A stretch of 40,485 nt of DNA from Proteus myxofaciens ATCC 19692 (GTDB lineage Bacteria; Pseudomonadota; Gammaproteobacteria; Enterobacterales; Enterobacteriaceae): the NCBI RefSeq assembly GCF_001654855.1, contig NZ_LXEN01000149.1, positions 1 through 40,485 of the forward strand, in the 5' to 3' direction. Shown here piece by piece: positions 17,578-26,796 of this stretch; within the stretch, counting starts at the first letter, position 1; every line of letters begins with the position of its first letter. The translations under genes and the position numbers were made by a program. A model generated the notes under the pieces. That model saw nothing but the letters and a program-made list of their open reading frames with translations. It searched no databases and had not been told where the DNA came from.

Positions 17578-17608
17578 CAAAGCCCCACGCTTAAACGTGA
17601 GGATTTCT
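17578..17608. other. Hairpin resembling an IS200/IS605-type right end
   Basis: CCCCACG (17583-17589), loop CTTAAA and CGTGAGG (17596-17602) form a hairpin with one mismatch, followed by ATTTCTGT. Hairpins of this 'CCCACGCTTAA-CGTG-GG' form are common at the right ends of IS200/IS605 elements, in the guide-RNA region after tnpB. No tnpA or tnpB remnant is visible nearby. The rest of the 300-base gap between the ATPase gene and mepS (17336-17635) holds no gene I can support. Confidence 0.35.
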
Positions 17609-17635
17609 GTACACGATAAGATATAAGGGACGTTT

Positions 17636-18250
17636 TTATCTTAAAGCATTTTGTGCATAGTTATTATTTGCAAGAGTAGTATCTTGGTTTTCAATTACTC
17701 TACGAGCTGCATAAAAACGCTTGTTCCAATATACATTACTCATCTCAGAGACAATAACACCGCTACTGGTTGAGGCATGAACAAATTTATCGTTACCAAT
17801 ATAGATACCAACGTGGCGCATTGTACGGCCAGTTTTAAATAGTACTAAATCGCCTGCTTGTAATTTTGAACGATTAATCTTAGTGCCAGAAAATTGTTGG
17901 TCTGATGTAGAACGAGGCAAGTCCATACCAAATTGATCACGAAATGTTCTTTGAACAAATGCGGAACAGTCGATACCATTTTTGGTATTACCACCGAGGC
18001 GATAAGCAACGCCTTTCCAGTCTGCATATTGGTCAAGTATCTTGGATTTAATATCAAGATTTTTCACCAATGATTCAAATTCATCTTGAGATGCTTGGGA
18101 AATAGAAGTGCTTGGAGATTTATTAAGTGGGGTATTGCTTGAATTCGCTAAGCGTGAATTTGCGTTCTGTGAGCTACATGCCGAAAGCGTAGCTACAACA
18201 ATGAACGCCGGTATGAGCTTAAGCACTCTCATAAACGGTTTAGTTCTCAT
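17636..18250 (-). CDS. mepS: Murein DD-endopeptidase MepS (Spr), NlpC/P60 lipoprotein
   Basis: 204 aa. The N-terminal signal ends in the lipobox LSAC, making C25 the lipidated residue. A linker precedes the NlpC/P60 domain, with [12 protein letters not shown] (catalytic C95) and the downstream histidine in [17 protein letters not shown]. The domain is very close to E. coli Spr/MepS ([19 protein letters not shown]). MepS cleaves D-Ala-mDAP crosslinks to allow peptidoglycan growth, and in E. coli its level is controlled by NlpI-Prc proteolysis. It has the same position beside lpxT as in E. coli. A low-complexity Asn/Ser-rich stretch precedes the domain. Confidence 0.95.
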   Translation of the reverse strand: MRTKPFMRVLKLIPAFIVVATLSACSSQNANSRLANSSNTPLNKSPSTSISQASQDEFESLVKNLDIKSKILDQYADWKGVAYRLGGNTKNGIDCSAFVQRTFRDQFGMDLPRSTSDQQFSGTKINRSKLQAGDLVLFKTGRTMRHVGIYIGNDKFVHASTSSGVIVSEMSNVYWNKRFYAARRVIENQDTTLANNNYAQNALR

Positions 18251-18354
18251 TGTGACAGATATCCCTTACATCCTTACGTGTATTAGATACACATGAATAA
18301 TTCACCAAATAACCAGAGAATATAGTTTAACGTAACTCTAGCAACCCTATTGCG

Positions 18355-18382
18355 CAAAAAACGTGCTTTAGCGCACGTTTTT
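18355..18382 (-). terminator. Terminator upstream of mepS
   Basis: The stem AAACGTGC/GCACGTTT with a 6-base loop is followed on the minus strand by six Ts. It cannot belong to mepS or lpxT directly, since lpxT already has its own terminator, so it implies a short transcript from between the two hairpins or an extra stop. Confidence 0.7.
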
Positions 18383-18554
18383 ATTTTCATTAACTGAAAC
18401 GAAATGCTGACTGAATAAAAGTGTACATAAAGAAAACTTAAATGGCGAGGGGAAACCCTCTTAATTTACAAAACATTAGATAATAAGATGCTAATACTTA
18501 AACTAGCCCACATTTTTTTGATGAAAAACACATATTTTTAGTAAAAATCTGAGT

Positions 18555-18589
18555 AAAAAAATAAGCGCATTAATATGCGCTTATTTTTT
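18555..18589 (-). terminator. lpxT terminator
   Basis: Perfect 11-bp arms AATAAGCGCAT/ATGCGCTTATT with a 4-base loop are followed by T runs on both strands. It starts 35 bases after the lpxT stop. Confidence 0.8.
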
Positions 18590-18623
18590 ATCTATATAAA
18601 TTTAAAAAATTCTATCAATTTAT

Positions 18624-19337
18624 TTATAATTTCTTCTTGAAAGGAAGATATTTATCTAGTGAGTTAATAATGATATCGGATAATGGCGTTATCAATAACC
18701 AACTAGTTGTTATCAAGGTTAAAGGAATTGAACCCGCAAATATGTCTGTTACCCAATGTGCACCTGCTATAACGCGGGGTAAAGAAAAAATAACTGTAAT
18801 TAAAAGTGCACATAAAAAAGAACGAAAAGAAAGATAACGCAGAATAAAACTACAGAATATGAGTAACATTAAAGCATGATCACCAGGAAAGCTATCGCCT
18901 GATGCGTCTTTCGTTGGAATTCCAGTTACTGCACCGACTTTATTTACATCTTGAAAATGAAGCGTAGGACTCGGTCTTTCAATAGGGATATTCTGTCCTA
19001 TTTGATTAATAATCACCGCACTTATCACCATCACTAGACCAATAATAATGAGATGGCGCTTTCCTGCATAATCTTGTTTACGGTATGTATGGTAATAAAT
19101 TGCGCCCATGGCAAGAACAATGACTAAATCAAATGCTCTATTATTAACATAAGCTATAAATGTCGCAAAAAAAGTGTTAGGCAACAAATATTGATTAAAA
19201 TAATAAAAAATATGGGTATCTAGTGATATCCAAAATCCATTTATAGGATGAAGATACCAAGAAAAGAAGAGCAATAGCCCACAAACGTTAAGTAGCAAAA
19301 TGACACCAATTTTTTGGTGGAGATTTGAAAGTTTCAT
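18624..19337 (-). CDS. lpxT: Lipid A 1-diphosphate synthase (Kdo2-lipid A phosphotransferase)
   Basis: 237 aa from the ATG of MKLSNLHQKIGVILLLNVCG; a TTG six codons upstream is an alternative start. E. coli LpxT is also 237 aa. The PAP2 phosphatase-fold motifs are KDASGDSFPGDHALML and PRVIAGAHWVTDIFAG, which hold the catalytic histidines. Five or six membrane helices are visible. LpxT transfers phosphate from undecaprenyl pyrophosphate to the lipid A 1-position in the periplasm, thus also recycling the carrier. It sits next to mepS, as in E. coli. Confidence 0.93.
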   Translation of the reverse strand: MKLSNLHQKIGVILLLNVCGLLLFFSWYLHPINGFWISLDTHIFYYFNQYLLPNTFFATFIAYVNNRAFDLVIVLAMGAIYYHTYRKQDYAGKRHLIIIGLVMVISAVIINQIGQNIPIERPSPTLHFQDVNKVGAVTGIPTKDASGDSFPGDHALMLLIFCSFILRYLSFRSFLCALLITVIFSLPRVIAGAHWVTDIFAGSIPLTLITTSWLLITPLSDIIINSLDKYLPFKKKL

Positions 19338-19697
19338 AAATAATCTAATAGTCAATTTTGTATGTTAAGTAAATTCATGGATGATGGATTTACTGGCGTT
19401 GATTGGACTATAGTCAAAATAAAAAGAGAACTCTTTGCTTTAATTGCCTTTAACACTGAGTGCGTTAGTAAGTTAATGGGGTATTTCTTCTTTTGTCATT
19501 TCTTACATTTATATTGTTTAAAGTGAAATTATCAATATACATTTACGATAATCTTAATTTGATTGTTTTTTAATTTTTTTCGATCGTTAAATTAAATGAA
19601 AAGTTAAATAAAAAAATTAATGTGCCGATATTGTTTTTAGTTTTGCTGCATATTGATTTGATATTTTATCTATATTTCTATAAGCGAGAAATCGAAT
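19338..19697. other. Intergenic region upstream of the pilin-like genes
   Basis: About 360 very AT-rich bases that hold the divergent promoters of lpxT and the first pilin-like gene. I see no gene or clear regulatory site. Confidence 0.5.
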
Positions 19698-20009
19698 ATG
19701 AAAAAAATAAATAGTGCAATAGCTTTTATCGCTTTATTATTAAGTATCTCCTCTTGTGCCAAGGAAAATAATATTATTGGTTCGGGCTCTATTACATTTG
19801 TAGGTGCTATAGTTGATGGGGGTTGCTCAACACAGTTAGATAAAAACAATTTTAAAACAAGTTGTTGGAACGGCGAAGAGATGAAAGAAACGAGTTATCA
19901 GCTATCGCCAAGCAAAAAAATTAATACTCATTTAAATAATAATAAAGGCACTATGGATATTAAATGGATTAACGATAAATTAGCTATCGTGAGTATTGTT
20001 TATAATTAA
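19698..20009 (+). CDS. Small secreted pilin-like protein, possible lipoprotein (tandem copy 1)
   Basis: 103 aa. The N-terminal hydrophobic segment ends ISSC, so C20 could be lipidated. The mature part starts GSGSITFVGAIVDGGC, the pattern of the first strand of type 1 pilin subunits (G-x-I-x-F-x-G-x-[IV]-x-x-x-x-C). C43 and C56 probably form a disulfide. At 103 aa it is much shorter than a pilin (150-180), and no chaperone or usher gene is near. The next gene is a paralogue with cysteines at identical positions. Specific function not recognised. Confidence 0.75.
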   Translation: MKKINSAIAFIALLLSISSCAKENNIIGSGSITFVGAIVDGGCSTQLDKNNFKTSCWNGEEMKETSYQLSPSKKINTHLNNNKGTMDIKWINDKLAIVSIVYN

Positions 20010-20249
20010 ACTATTATGTATAGATATTAAATCAATATTTATAATATATCATTTTATTAGACTTGTAGTATTTCACTTAAGTTAAAATTTATTCGAATTA
20101 TTATTTATAAATAACGCTAAGTAATAATTGATAGACATCAAATATTTTCCTTGTCGCTATTTAAATGTAACAATTTGTTGCTATTATGGATATATGTCGA
20201 GTAAGTATGATCCCCATACTTACTAGCGCAAACAAGAAGTGAGGTCGTT

Positions 20250-20576
20250 ATGAAAAAATATCTGACCGTATTATGCAGTCTTCTCGTTTCCTGTTCGATA
20301 TCATTCGCTTGGGCATCTGTACCAGAACAAACAATAGGTCAGATTTACTTAAGAGGCGCAATTGTTGATCCAGCTTGTGAGATGAGTTTTACTCTCGATA
20401 AAGCAGAATATCACTGCTATAAACACAATCAAGTGTTCACCTCAATACAACCTATTATTCCAAGCTCATTAACTCAATCACAATCTATGATTTTACCTCA
20501 AGATATGGGGAAGGCTGAAGTTCGTTGGATGGACTCTGAGCAGAAAAATGGGATTATTGATGTCCACTATTTTTAA
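20250..20576 (+). CDS. Small secreted pilin-like protein (tandem copy 2)
   Basis: 108 aa with a signal peptide cleaved after about residue 22 (SISFAWA). The mature part reads IGQIYLRGAIVDPACEMSF, again the type 1 pilin first-strand pattern, with C43 and C56 exactly where copy 1 has them. The C-terminal halves also correspond loosely (GTMDIKWIND in copy 1, GKAEVRWMDSE in copy 2). GAGG lies seven bases before the ATG. A 240-base gap separates the copies, so each may have its own promoter. Function unknown; a periplasmic or surface-exposed role is likely. Confidence 0.8.
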   Translation: MKKYLTVLCSLLVSCSISFAWASVPEQTIGQIYLRGAIVDPACEMSFTLDKAEYHCYKHNQVFTSIQPIIPSSLTQSQSMILPQDMGKAEVRWMDSEQKNGIIDVHYF

Positions 20577-20744
20577 GCGAAGAGGATAAATAACGGCTAG
20601 ATCTCAGTATTTGGCGAAGAAGTATTGTATTAAAAGGCGTATTGTAATAAACAGGTCAAATAACCATTTAAAAGATATATTATCACGATTATCTGACCTA
20701 TTTAGGACTTATTTAATTATACCGAGGAGGCGTATCAATCAATC

Positions 20745-21317
20745 TTAATCCGCACGCCCCATATAGCGTCGCTCTGCAATATGAATACGGATTTTATCGC
20801 CAGTAGAGAGATATTCAGGAACTTGAATAACTAATCCTGTCGGTAATGTCGCCGGTTTGGTACGTGCACTTGCAGAAGCACCTTTAATACCAGGAACTGT
20901 TTCGATAATTTCCATATCAACAGTTTGAGGAAGCTCTAATGCTAATACTTGTCCATCCATTGTTAATACTTGCATACCTGCTAAACCTTCTTCAGGAATA
21001 AACAGTAGCTCATCTTCAATTTGATCTTTTTTGAAGGTATAAGGTGTGTAATCTTCATTATCCATAAAGATATACTCATCACCATCAATATAGGAAAAAC
21101 TGACTGCACGGCGTGTTAAGCTGATGGTTTCTATCATATCATCACCTTTAAAACGCTCTTCAACTTTTTGGCCTGTACGAATATCAGTAAAACGCATTTT
21201 ATACAGAGTACTCGCACCACGTGCACTTGGCGCTTGAATATCAATATCTTTCACTAGCAATAATTTATTATTATAACTTACCGCCATACCGCGTTTAATT
21301 TCGTTGGCTTTTGCCAT
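20745..21317 (-). CDS. efpL: Elongation factor P-like protein EfpL (YeiP)
   Basis: 190 aa from the ATG of [20 protein letters not shown], preceded by GGAAGG; the E. coli protein is also 190 aa. A 31-residue upstream extension in the same frame is not family-like. Three EF-P domains are present. The ribosome-facing loop is SARGAST with R33 at the tip, where EF-P carries its modified lysine, and this distinguishes EfpL. The C-terminus [15 protein letters not shown] is diagnostic. EfpL helps ribosomes past polyproline and related stalls. It is flanked by unrelated genes, with no yeiQ or yeiR next to it. Confidence 0.95.
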   Translation of the reverse strand: MAKANEIKRGMAVSYNNKLLLVKDIDIQAPSARGASTLYKMRFTDIRTGQKVEERFKGDDMIETISLTRRAVSFSYIDGDEYIFMDNEDYTPYTFKKDQIEDELLFIPEEGLAGMQVLTMDGQVLALELPQTVDMEIIETVPGIKGASASARTKPATLPTGLVIQVPEYLSTGDKIRIHIAERRYMGRAD

Positions 21318-21463
21318 ATAAAACCTTCCATAAAATAACATTGATGATAATGGCGACAAAATTACTCGCAGTATAGGCGCTTGGCAAGCGCTTCTCATAA
21401 TTTTTATCAAATTAAAGAATTAAATAAAGAAACGAAGGCCAACAAAAGCTGGCCTAAGGTAAA

Positions 21464-22705
21464 TTAGCGGTAGATAGGAAGTAAATTAAAACTTGCTAGT
21501 ATATGAGCCGTAGCATTAATTAGACCGAATAAGATAATAAAGCCAACCATAAATAATCCACCAGGTGCTTTAAATCCTTTACCTGCATGTCGTTTACGAC
21601 TTGCTTTCGCCATGAGAGCAGGAATGATAGCAGCCCAAATTGTTGCAGCAAGACCTGCAAATCCTATGGCATATAAGAAGCCATCAGGAAATACAATGGC
21701 GAGTATTGTCGGTGGAATAAAGGTCACTAAGGCTGTTTTTAAACGGCCCATTCCGTTATCAGAAAATTTAAAGAAGTCCGCTAAATAATCAAATAACCCT
21801 AAAGAAACACCTAAGAATGAACTCGCTAATGCCATGTATGAGAATAATTCTAATAAAAATGAGACTGATGCATTTGCTGTACTAATACGCATTTGTGCTA
21901 ATAAATTACCAATATTCCCACCATCAGCAATCACTTGTTTGAAATCTTCACGAGGAATATTACCTTGCACTACAAACTGCCATAAAATATAAATAGCTAA
22001 AGAAATAAGCGTACCAATAAGTAAGCTTTTCATCACAGCCTTACCATCTTTACGATAGTAAGTTACTAATCCCGGTATATTGCCGTGATAACCAAAAGAT
22101 GTCAGTAAATAGGGCAGAGCAGCCAATGCATAAGGTAAATATGATGCGTTACTATTATTGGTATTAAATAGCACAGGCATTTTTACTTCAGTAAATAGTC
22201 CACCAATTGCAAAAACAAAAGCAATAACCATTCCACCAATTAAAATAGTACTTAACCTATCTACAGCTTTTGTTGATAACCAAACAAAGAAAGCCACAAT
22301 AAGCGAAAATACTAAGCCTGCAATAGCTTGAGGTAAGGTGATAATTTTCGAAAAATTCTGAACGATAATTGAACTACCAGCTGAAATATAAGCATAAGTC
22401 AGAATATAAAGAACAAAAGCAATTGAAAGGCCATTAATGGCGCTCCAGCCTTTACCTAAAAGATCTTTTGTTATCGTATGAAAGCTAGAGCCTAAAGGAT
22501 AATGAAGATTGACTTCTAAGATCATTAACCCAGACATAAATAGGCAGAACCAAGTGTATATCAATAAAAAAATTGAGCCAGTAAACCAGACTCCAGAAGT
22601 CACAATAGGGATAGAAAACATACCTGCACCCACTGCGGTACCGGCAATAATCATAGCACCACCTAGCACAGATGGGCGTTTTGTTATTGATGTGGCTTCT
22701 GACAT
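21464..22705 (-). CDS. mtr: Tryptophan-specific permease, HAAAP family
   Basis: 413 aa (E. coli Mtr 414) with eleven hydrophobic segments. The N-terminal LGGAMIIAGTAVGAGMFSIP, the central YILTYAYISAGSSI, SFGYHGNIPGLVTYY, and the end ILASFNLLPIYR track Mtr more closely than TnaB or TyrP. It is an inner-membrane tryptophan/H+ symporter. AAGGA lies six bases before the ATG. Upstream sequence shows a likely promoter with TrpR- and TyrR-like sites, in keeping with E. coli mtr control. In E. coli mtr lies elsewhere, so its position here is specific to this lineage. Confidence 0.9.
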   Translation of the reverse strand: MSEATSITKRPSVLGGAMIIAGTAVGAGMFSIPIVTSGVWFTGSIFLLIYTWFCLFMSGLMILEVNLHYPLGSSFHTITKDLLGKGWSAINGLSIAFVLYILTYAYISAGSSIIVQNFSKIITLPQAIAGLVFSLIVAFFVWLSTKAVDRLSTILIGGMVIAFVFAIGGLFTEVKMPVLFNTNNSNASYLPYALAALPYLLTSFGYHGNIPGLVTYYRKDGKAVMKSLLIGTLISLAIYILWQFVVQGNIPREDFKQVIADGGNIGNLLAQMRISTANASVSFLLELFSYMALASSFLGVSLGLFDYLADFFKFSDNGMGRLKTALVTFIPPTILAIVFPDGFLYAIGFAGLAATIWAAIIPALMAKASRKRHAGKGFKAPGGLFMVGFIILFGLINATAHILASFNLLPIYR

Positions 22706-22732
22706 AGCATGTCCTTATTAAAAATAAACCAA

Positions 22733-22794
22733 TGTACTAGCTTGATAGTATTGATGATACACGCTTGTTTTAAGACTGTAAATAGCGCTTATTA
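22733..22794 (-). promoter_or_regulatory. mtr promoter with candidate TrpR operator and TyrR box
   Basis: On the minus strand, TTTACA (22777-22782) and TATCAT (22754-22759) are 17 bases apart. Just downstream, 22733-22751 (plus strand TGTACTAGCTTGATAGTAT) resembles a trp operator with half-sites GTACTAG and ATAGTAT. Overlapping the -35, plus-strand TGTAAA-N6-TTATTA (22777-22794) resembles the TyrR box TGTAAA-N6-TTTACA. The sites are imperfect; the assignment rests on E. coli mtr being TrpR-repressed and TyrR-activated. Confidence 0.45.
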
Positions 22795-22964
22795 TGCTAA
22801 CTGGAGGAAAAATAGGATAAAAATAATACAGAAGGAAAATATTTTTCTACAAATCAATAGATTGGAAATCAATAAATCATCATGTTTAGTGAGTTTATTT
22901 ATAATAGAAGCATTATTCTGAATATATTCTATCCAGAATAATGAGATGTCGTGATTAAGTTAGT

Positions 22965-23384
22965 TTATTGTGCTTGATAGAAGTGTTGACTTTGCCATAG
23001 TGCGATGGCATTGCGACTGGCCTCAAAATGCGGCTCAGGTAAATCTGTTGGTAAACACCAGCGAAGTTCTGAGCATTTATCGGGTTCCATTAACTTGGGT
23101 GTACCTTCTTGAAATTGTGTAACCATACAAATAGAAACGGTATGTTTTCCTTCTATTTTATAAGTTTCAAGATTATTGCTGATGCCAATAACAACAGGTT
23201 TTGGGATAATAATACCAATTTCTTCTTTTATTTCACGAATGGCGCATTGTTCAAATGTTTCACCAGGATCTACATGCCCACCAAAAATAGACCAATAGGG
23301 TGCATGTTTTCCACAACGTTTGCCTAATAATATTTCGCCTTTATCGTTGACGATAATTACACCAACTCCAACAACTACAGACAT
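22965..23384 (-). CDS. Nudix hydrolase (NUDT15/MTH2-like)
   Basis: 139 aa. The complete Nudix box runs from about residue 36 to 58 (GHVDPGETFEQCA, then IREIKEEIGI) and fits G-x5-E-x7-RE-U-x-EE-x-G-U. The N-terminal VGVGVIIVNDKGEILLGKR and the later MEPDKCSELRWCLPTDLP resemble NUDT15-type nucleotide diphosphatases, suggesting hydrolysis of damaged or modified nucleoside triphosphates. The substrate is not determinable from sequence. AAGGAG lies ten bases upstream of the ATG. It is on the same strand as nfo, with nfo 88 bases upstream and probably transcribed separately. Confidence 0.88.
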   Translation of the reverse strand: MSVVVGVGVIIVNDKGEILLGKRCGKHAPYWSIFGGHVDPGETFEQCAIREIKEEIGIIIPKPVVIGISNNLETYKIEGKHTVSICMVTQFQEGTPKLMEPDKCSELRWCLPTDLPEPHFEASRNAIALWQSQHFYQAQ

Positions 23385-23472
23385 TTAGAACTCACTCCTT
23401 ATTATTATTTTACATTAGAAAAGAACGAGAAAATAATTTTTATCAGTATTCTGTTTTAATATGATAAATTTC

Positions 23473-24318
23473 TTAGTTCTTTTCTTGTGATTTTAACCAT
23501 GCAATTTCTTCAGGCCAAATATCTGGGTTAACGGTTTCTAATATAAGGGGAATACCATCAAAACGAGCATCTTGCATAATATAAGTAAACGGTATTCTGC
23601 CAATATTGCCTTCGCCTAAACTATGGTGTCTATCAACTCGACTACCTAATTCACTTTTAGCATCATTTAAATGCATTGCTTTTAAATATTGAAAACCAAC
23701 AATTTTTTCAAATTCGCTAAATGTTTTGTTGCAATCTTCTACAGTACGTAAGTCATAACCAGCGGCAAAAGTATGACAAGTATCAATACAAACACCGACA
23801 CGTGATTTATCTTCTACACCATCAATAATGGCGGCTAAATGTTCAAAACGATAGCCTAAGTTAGAGCCTTGACCTGCTGTATTTTCAATTACTGCGGTAA
23901 CATTTTTTGTTTTATCTAATGTAATATTAATAGACTCAGCAATACGTTGCAGACATTGGTCAACATCTATTTTCTTTAAATGACTACCAGGATGAAAATT
24001 AAGTAATTCAATGCCTAATTGCTCACACCGTATCATTTCATCTAAAAAAGCGTCTCTCGATTTTTCTAAAGCTTCTTCTTCAGGATGTCCTAAATTAATC
24101 AAATAACTATCATGGGGTAGAATTTGAGCCGGTGAATATTGATAAAGTTCGCAATTCTTTTTGAATTTATCAATAACATCTGTTGATAACGGTGCCGCTT
24201 TCCATTGACGCTGATTTTTAGTAAAAAGCGCAAAAGCAGTCGCTTTTATTTCATGAGCACGAATGACGGCCTGATCAACGCCACCCGCAGCACTGACGTG
24301 TGCGCCAACATATTTCAT
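23473..24318 (-). CDS. nfo: Endonuclease IV
   Basis: 281 aa (E. coli 285), a TIM-barrel AP endonuclease with three metal ions. It begins [18 protein letters not shown]. Metal-site segments include [35 protein letters not shown] and [23 protein letters not shown], all strongly conserved. It repairs abasic and oxidised sites. GGAGAG precedes the ATG. The nfo-yeiH-yeiE-lysP order resembles E. coli. Confidence 0.97.
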   Translation of the reverse strand: MKYVGAHVSAAGGVDQAVIRAHEIKATAFALFTKNQRQWKAAPLSTDVIDKFKKNCELYQYSPAQILPHDSYLINLGHPEEEALEKSRDAFLDEMIRCEQLGIELLNFHPGSHLKKIDVDQCLQRIAESINITLDKTKNVTAVIENTAGQGSNLGYRFEHLAAIIDGVEDKSRVGVCIDTCHTFAAGYDLRTVEDCNKTFSEFEKIVGFQYLKAMHLNDAKSELGSRVDRHHSLGEGNIGRIPFTYIMQDARFDGIPLILETVNPDIWPEEIAWLKSQEKN

Positions 24319-24505
24319 TATTTCTCTCCTTTATTGTTATTTGGTTAACGATAACAAAAATATGCCTGCATAACATCCCATGGTAATGATATAGACAAAA
24401 GCGCAACACTAAGTTGCGCATTAAATAAACACTGTTTGTGATATATTATTGTTACGATATGGTTATTGGCCTAACCGACTTATATTACTTATATAATGAA
24501 ACTAC

Positions 24506-25591
24506 TTATATAAAGAAACTTTGAATAAGAAGATTAATCGCACTACCTCCTAGCGTTAACCAGAAAAAAAGCAATAAAGCGAGTAATAGAGGCTTCATTC
24601 CGGCTTGGCGTATTGCACTAATATGGGTTGTTAATCCTAATGCAACCATAGCCATTGCTAATAATACAGTATCAACAGTCACAATGACGTGAACTAGTGA
24701 TACTGGGATTAAATTTAAAGAGTTAACACCTGCCATTGCAATAAAAAAAACGGCAAACCAAGGAATAGTAATTGGACTTTTTTCTTTTGTTTGATTGTTA
24801 GCTGTATTTCTTTTTTTGCTTAAATAAGTCGATAAAATAATTAAGAAAGGAGCTAACATCATCACTCGGATCATTTTACTAATTACGGCTGCATTTTCTG
24901 CTTCAGGACCTATTGAGTGTCCCACAGCGACAACCTGCGCGACTTCATGAATGGTTGAACCTGAAAAAATACCAAATGTTTCTTCATTAAAGGGTAACCA
25001 TCCCATAAATGCATTTAAATGATAAAACCAAGGATAGAGAAAAATACCAATAGTACCGAAAATAACAACAGTTGATACGGCAACAGCAACTTGGCTTGCT
25101 TGCGCTTTTACCACAGGCTCTGTTGCCATGACGGCAGCCGCACCACATATACTACTACCAGCACCAATAAGCATGACGGTTTGCGTATCTAATGCAAAAT
25201 ATTTTCGACCGATCCACATTGCAATAAGAAATGTCGATGCCAGCATAACGGCATCAATAATAAGCCCTGTAGCTCCTACATCGGCAATTTGCTGAAAGGT
25301 CAGCCTAAAACCATATAAAATAATTCCAGCACGTAATAGATAATGTTTAGCAAATTTTACCCCATCTTCGCTATAAGGTTTAGCCACAGGATAAAACGTA
25401 TTACCGATGATAATGCCAAATAATATAGCGAGTGTTAATGCACCTAATCCCATATTGGCAAACCAAGGAATATCACCAATATAAATAGCAAGAGCAGTTA
25501 ATATCCCTGTTAATGCTAATCCTGGGATCCAACGATAAAGAGGTGTAAATCGTTTTTTTGCCAATATCTTTGGCTGACTTTGCTCTGACAT
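24506..25591 (-). CDS. yeiH: YeiH family putative sulfate exporter (UPF0324)
   Basis: 361 aa from the ATG of MSEQSQPKILAKKRFTPLYR, preceded by AAGG at seven bases. An upstream in-frame extension of 29 residues is not needed. About ten membrane helices are present, with the family segments LLRAGIILYGFRLT, GAGSSICGAAAVMATEPVVK and STIHEVAQVVAVG. It is a predicted inner-membrane transporter. It is divergent from yeiE, 186 bases away, the usual pairing in enterobacteria. Confidence 0.93.
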   Translation of the reverse strand: MSEQSQPKILAKKRFTPLYRWIPGLALTGILTALAIYIGDIPWFANMGLGALTLAILFGIIIGNTFYPVAKPYSEDGVKFAKHYLLRAGIILYGFRLTFQQIADVGATGLIIDAVMLASTFLIAMWIGRKYFALDTQTVMLIGAGSSICGAAAVMATEPVVKAQASQVAVAVSTVVIFGTIGIFLYPWFYHLNAFMGWLPFNEETFGIFSGSTIHEVAQVVAVGHSIGPEAENAAVISKMIRVMMLAPFLIILSTYLSKKRNTANNQTKEKSPITIPWFAVFFIAMAGVNSLNLIPVSLVHVIVTVDTVLLAMAMVALGLTTHISAIRQAGMKPLLLALLLFFWLTLGGSAINLLIQSFFI

Positions 25592-25777
25592 GGAAAAACC
25601 TTTCTTATATGAATTTTGAATAAGCATATAACAAGAAATATTATTTATTAAACTCATTATATTTATAATAATTACCACTAAAATTAATATAAGTGATTTT
25701 TCTTAAATGTTCTTGGTGTGTTATGTATTTGTAGATAGTATGTAGCCAAGGTGATAGCAAGATAGCAATAAGGTGAA

Positions 25778-26677
25778 ATGAGTATGCGAATTACGCTGCG
25801 ACAATTAGAAGTTTTTACAGAAGTACTCAAAAGCGGTTCTACAACGCAAGCGTCACAACAACTGGCATTATCCCAATCTGCTGTCAGTGCTTCTTTAACC
25901 GATTTAGAGAGTCAATTGGGTGTACAGCTTTTTGATAGAGTGGGTAAACGCTTGGTGACAAATGAACATGGGCGATTACTTTATCCAAAAGCACTTTCAT
26001 TACTAGAGCAAGCAACAGAAGTTGAGCAATTATTTCATGCTGGAAATGGAGCATTACGTATTGCTGCAAGTACAACGATTGGTAATTATATTTTGCCAAA
26101 AATGCTAGGTCATTTTCATCGTGATTATCCTAATATTCCGTTAGAAATGAATATTGGTAATACAGAAGATGTTGTGAAATTAGTAAGTGAATTTCGAGTT
26201 GATTTAGGATTAATTGAAGGGGCTTGCCAAAGCTCTGAATTAGTCAGTCAAAAATGGCTACTTGATGATATGGTGGTTTTTTGCTCGCCAGAAAATTCGT
26301 TAGCAAAAGAAAAAATAGTTACATTAGATTCACTGCAATCAGCCCCATGGATCTTAAGAGAAAATGGCTCAGGTACACGAAATGTGCTTAATCATATTCT
26401 TTTCTCATTATTACCAGGTTATCGCATTGAAATGGAACTAGGTAACTCAGAAGCGATTAAACACGCGGTAATGTATGGAATGGGTGTAAGTTGCTTATCA
26501 CGTAGAGTTATCGAAGAGCAATTAAAGAATGGTTCATTAGTTGAGATAAAGCCAGAAGGTGTGACGCTTAAGCGTAATCTTTATTTGGTTTATCATCGAC
26601 AAAAGCACCTTTCTGATGCATTAAAAAAACTGCTGACTTACTGTGATGCTGAACATTTAATCAGCAAGTTTGTGTAA
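25778..26677 (+). CDS. yeiE: LysR-family regulator YeiE
   Basis: 299 aa. It opens [20 protein letters not shown] with a helix-turn-helix ([20 protein letters not shown]), and '[19 protein letters not shown]' is nearly identical to E. coli YeiE, as is [20 protein letters not shown] in the effector domain. The true start may be M1 or M3. In Salmonella and Cronobacter YeiE has been linked to sulfite response and virulence traits. It is divergent from yeiH, so it probably controls that gene, and it lies upstream of lysP, as in E. coli. Confidence 0.94.
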   Translation: MSMRITLRQLEVFTEVLKSGSTTQASQQLALSQSAVSASLTDLESQLGVQLFDRVGKRLVTNEHGRLLYPKALSLLEQATEVEQLFHAGNGALRIAASTTIGNYILPKMLGHFHRDYPNIPLEMNIGNTEDVVKLVSEFRVDLGLIEGACQSSELVSQKWLLDDMVVFCSPENSLAKEKIVTLDSLQSAPWILRENGSGTRNVLNHILFSLLPGYRIEMELGNSEAIKHAVMYGMGVSCLSRRVIEEQLKNGSLVEIKPEGVTLKRNLYLVYHRQKHLSDALKKLLTYCDAEHLISKFV

Positions 26678-26796
26678 ATTGCTAATAATTGAAGCCCAAT
26701 TATGAAGGTATCTTATAATCAGCGATCCTTACTATTCACAAACGGCAGATTTGTTACAATCCTCGCTAGGAAAGTGAATATAAAATTGGAAAGATA

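Larger units (their letters stand above)
18251..18623. other. Intergenic region between mepS and lpxT with two strong hairpins
   Basis: This holds no protein gene. Two terminator hairpins (18355-18382 and 18555-18589) delimit a 170-base stretch that could yield a short minus-strand RNA; within it, GAGGG TTTC CCCTC (minus strand) forms another small hairpin. The mepS promoter should lie in 18251-18354. Confidence 0.5.
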
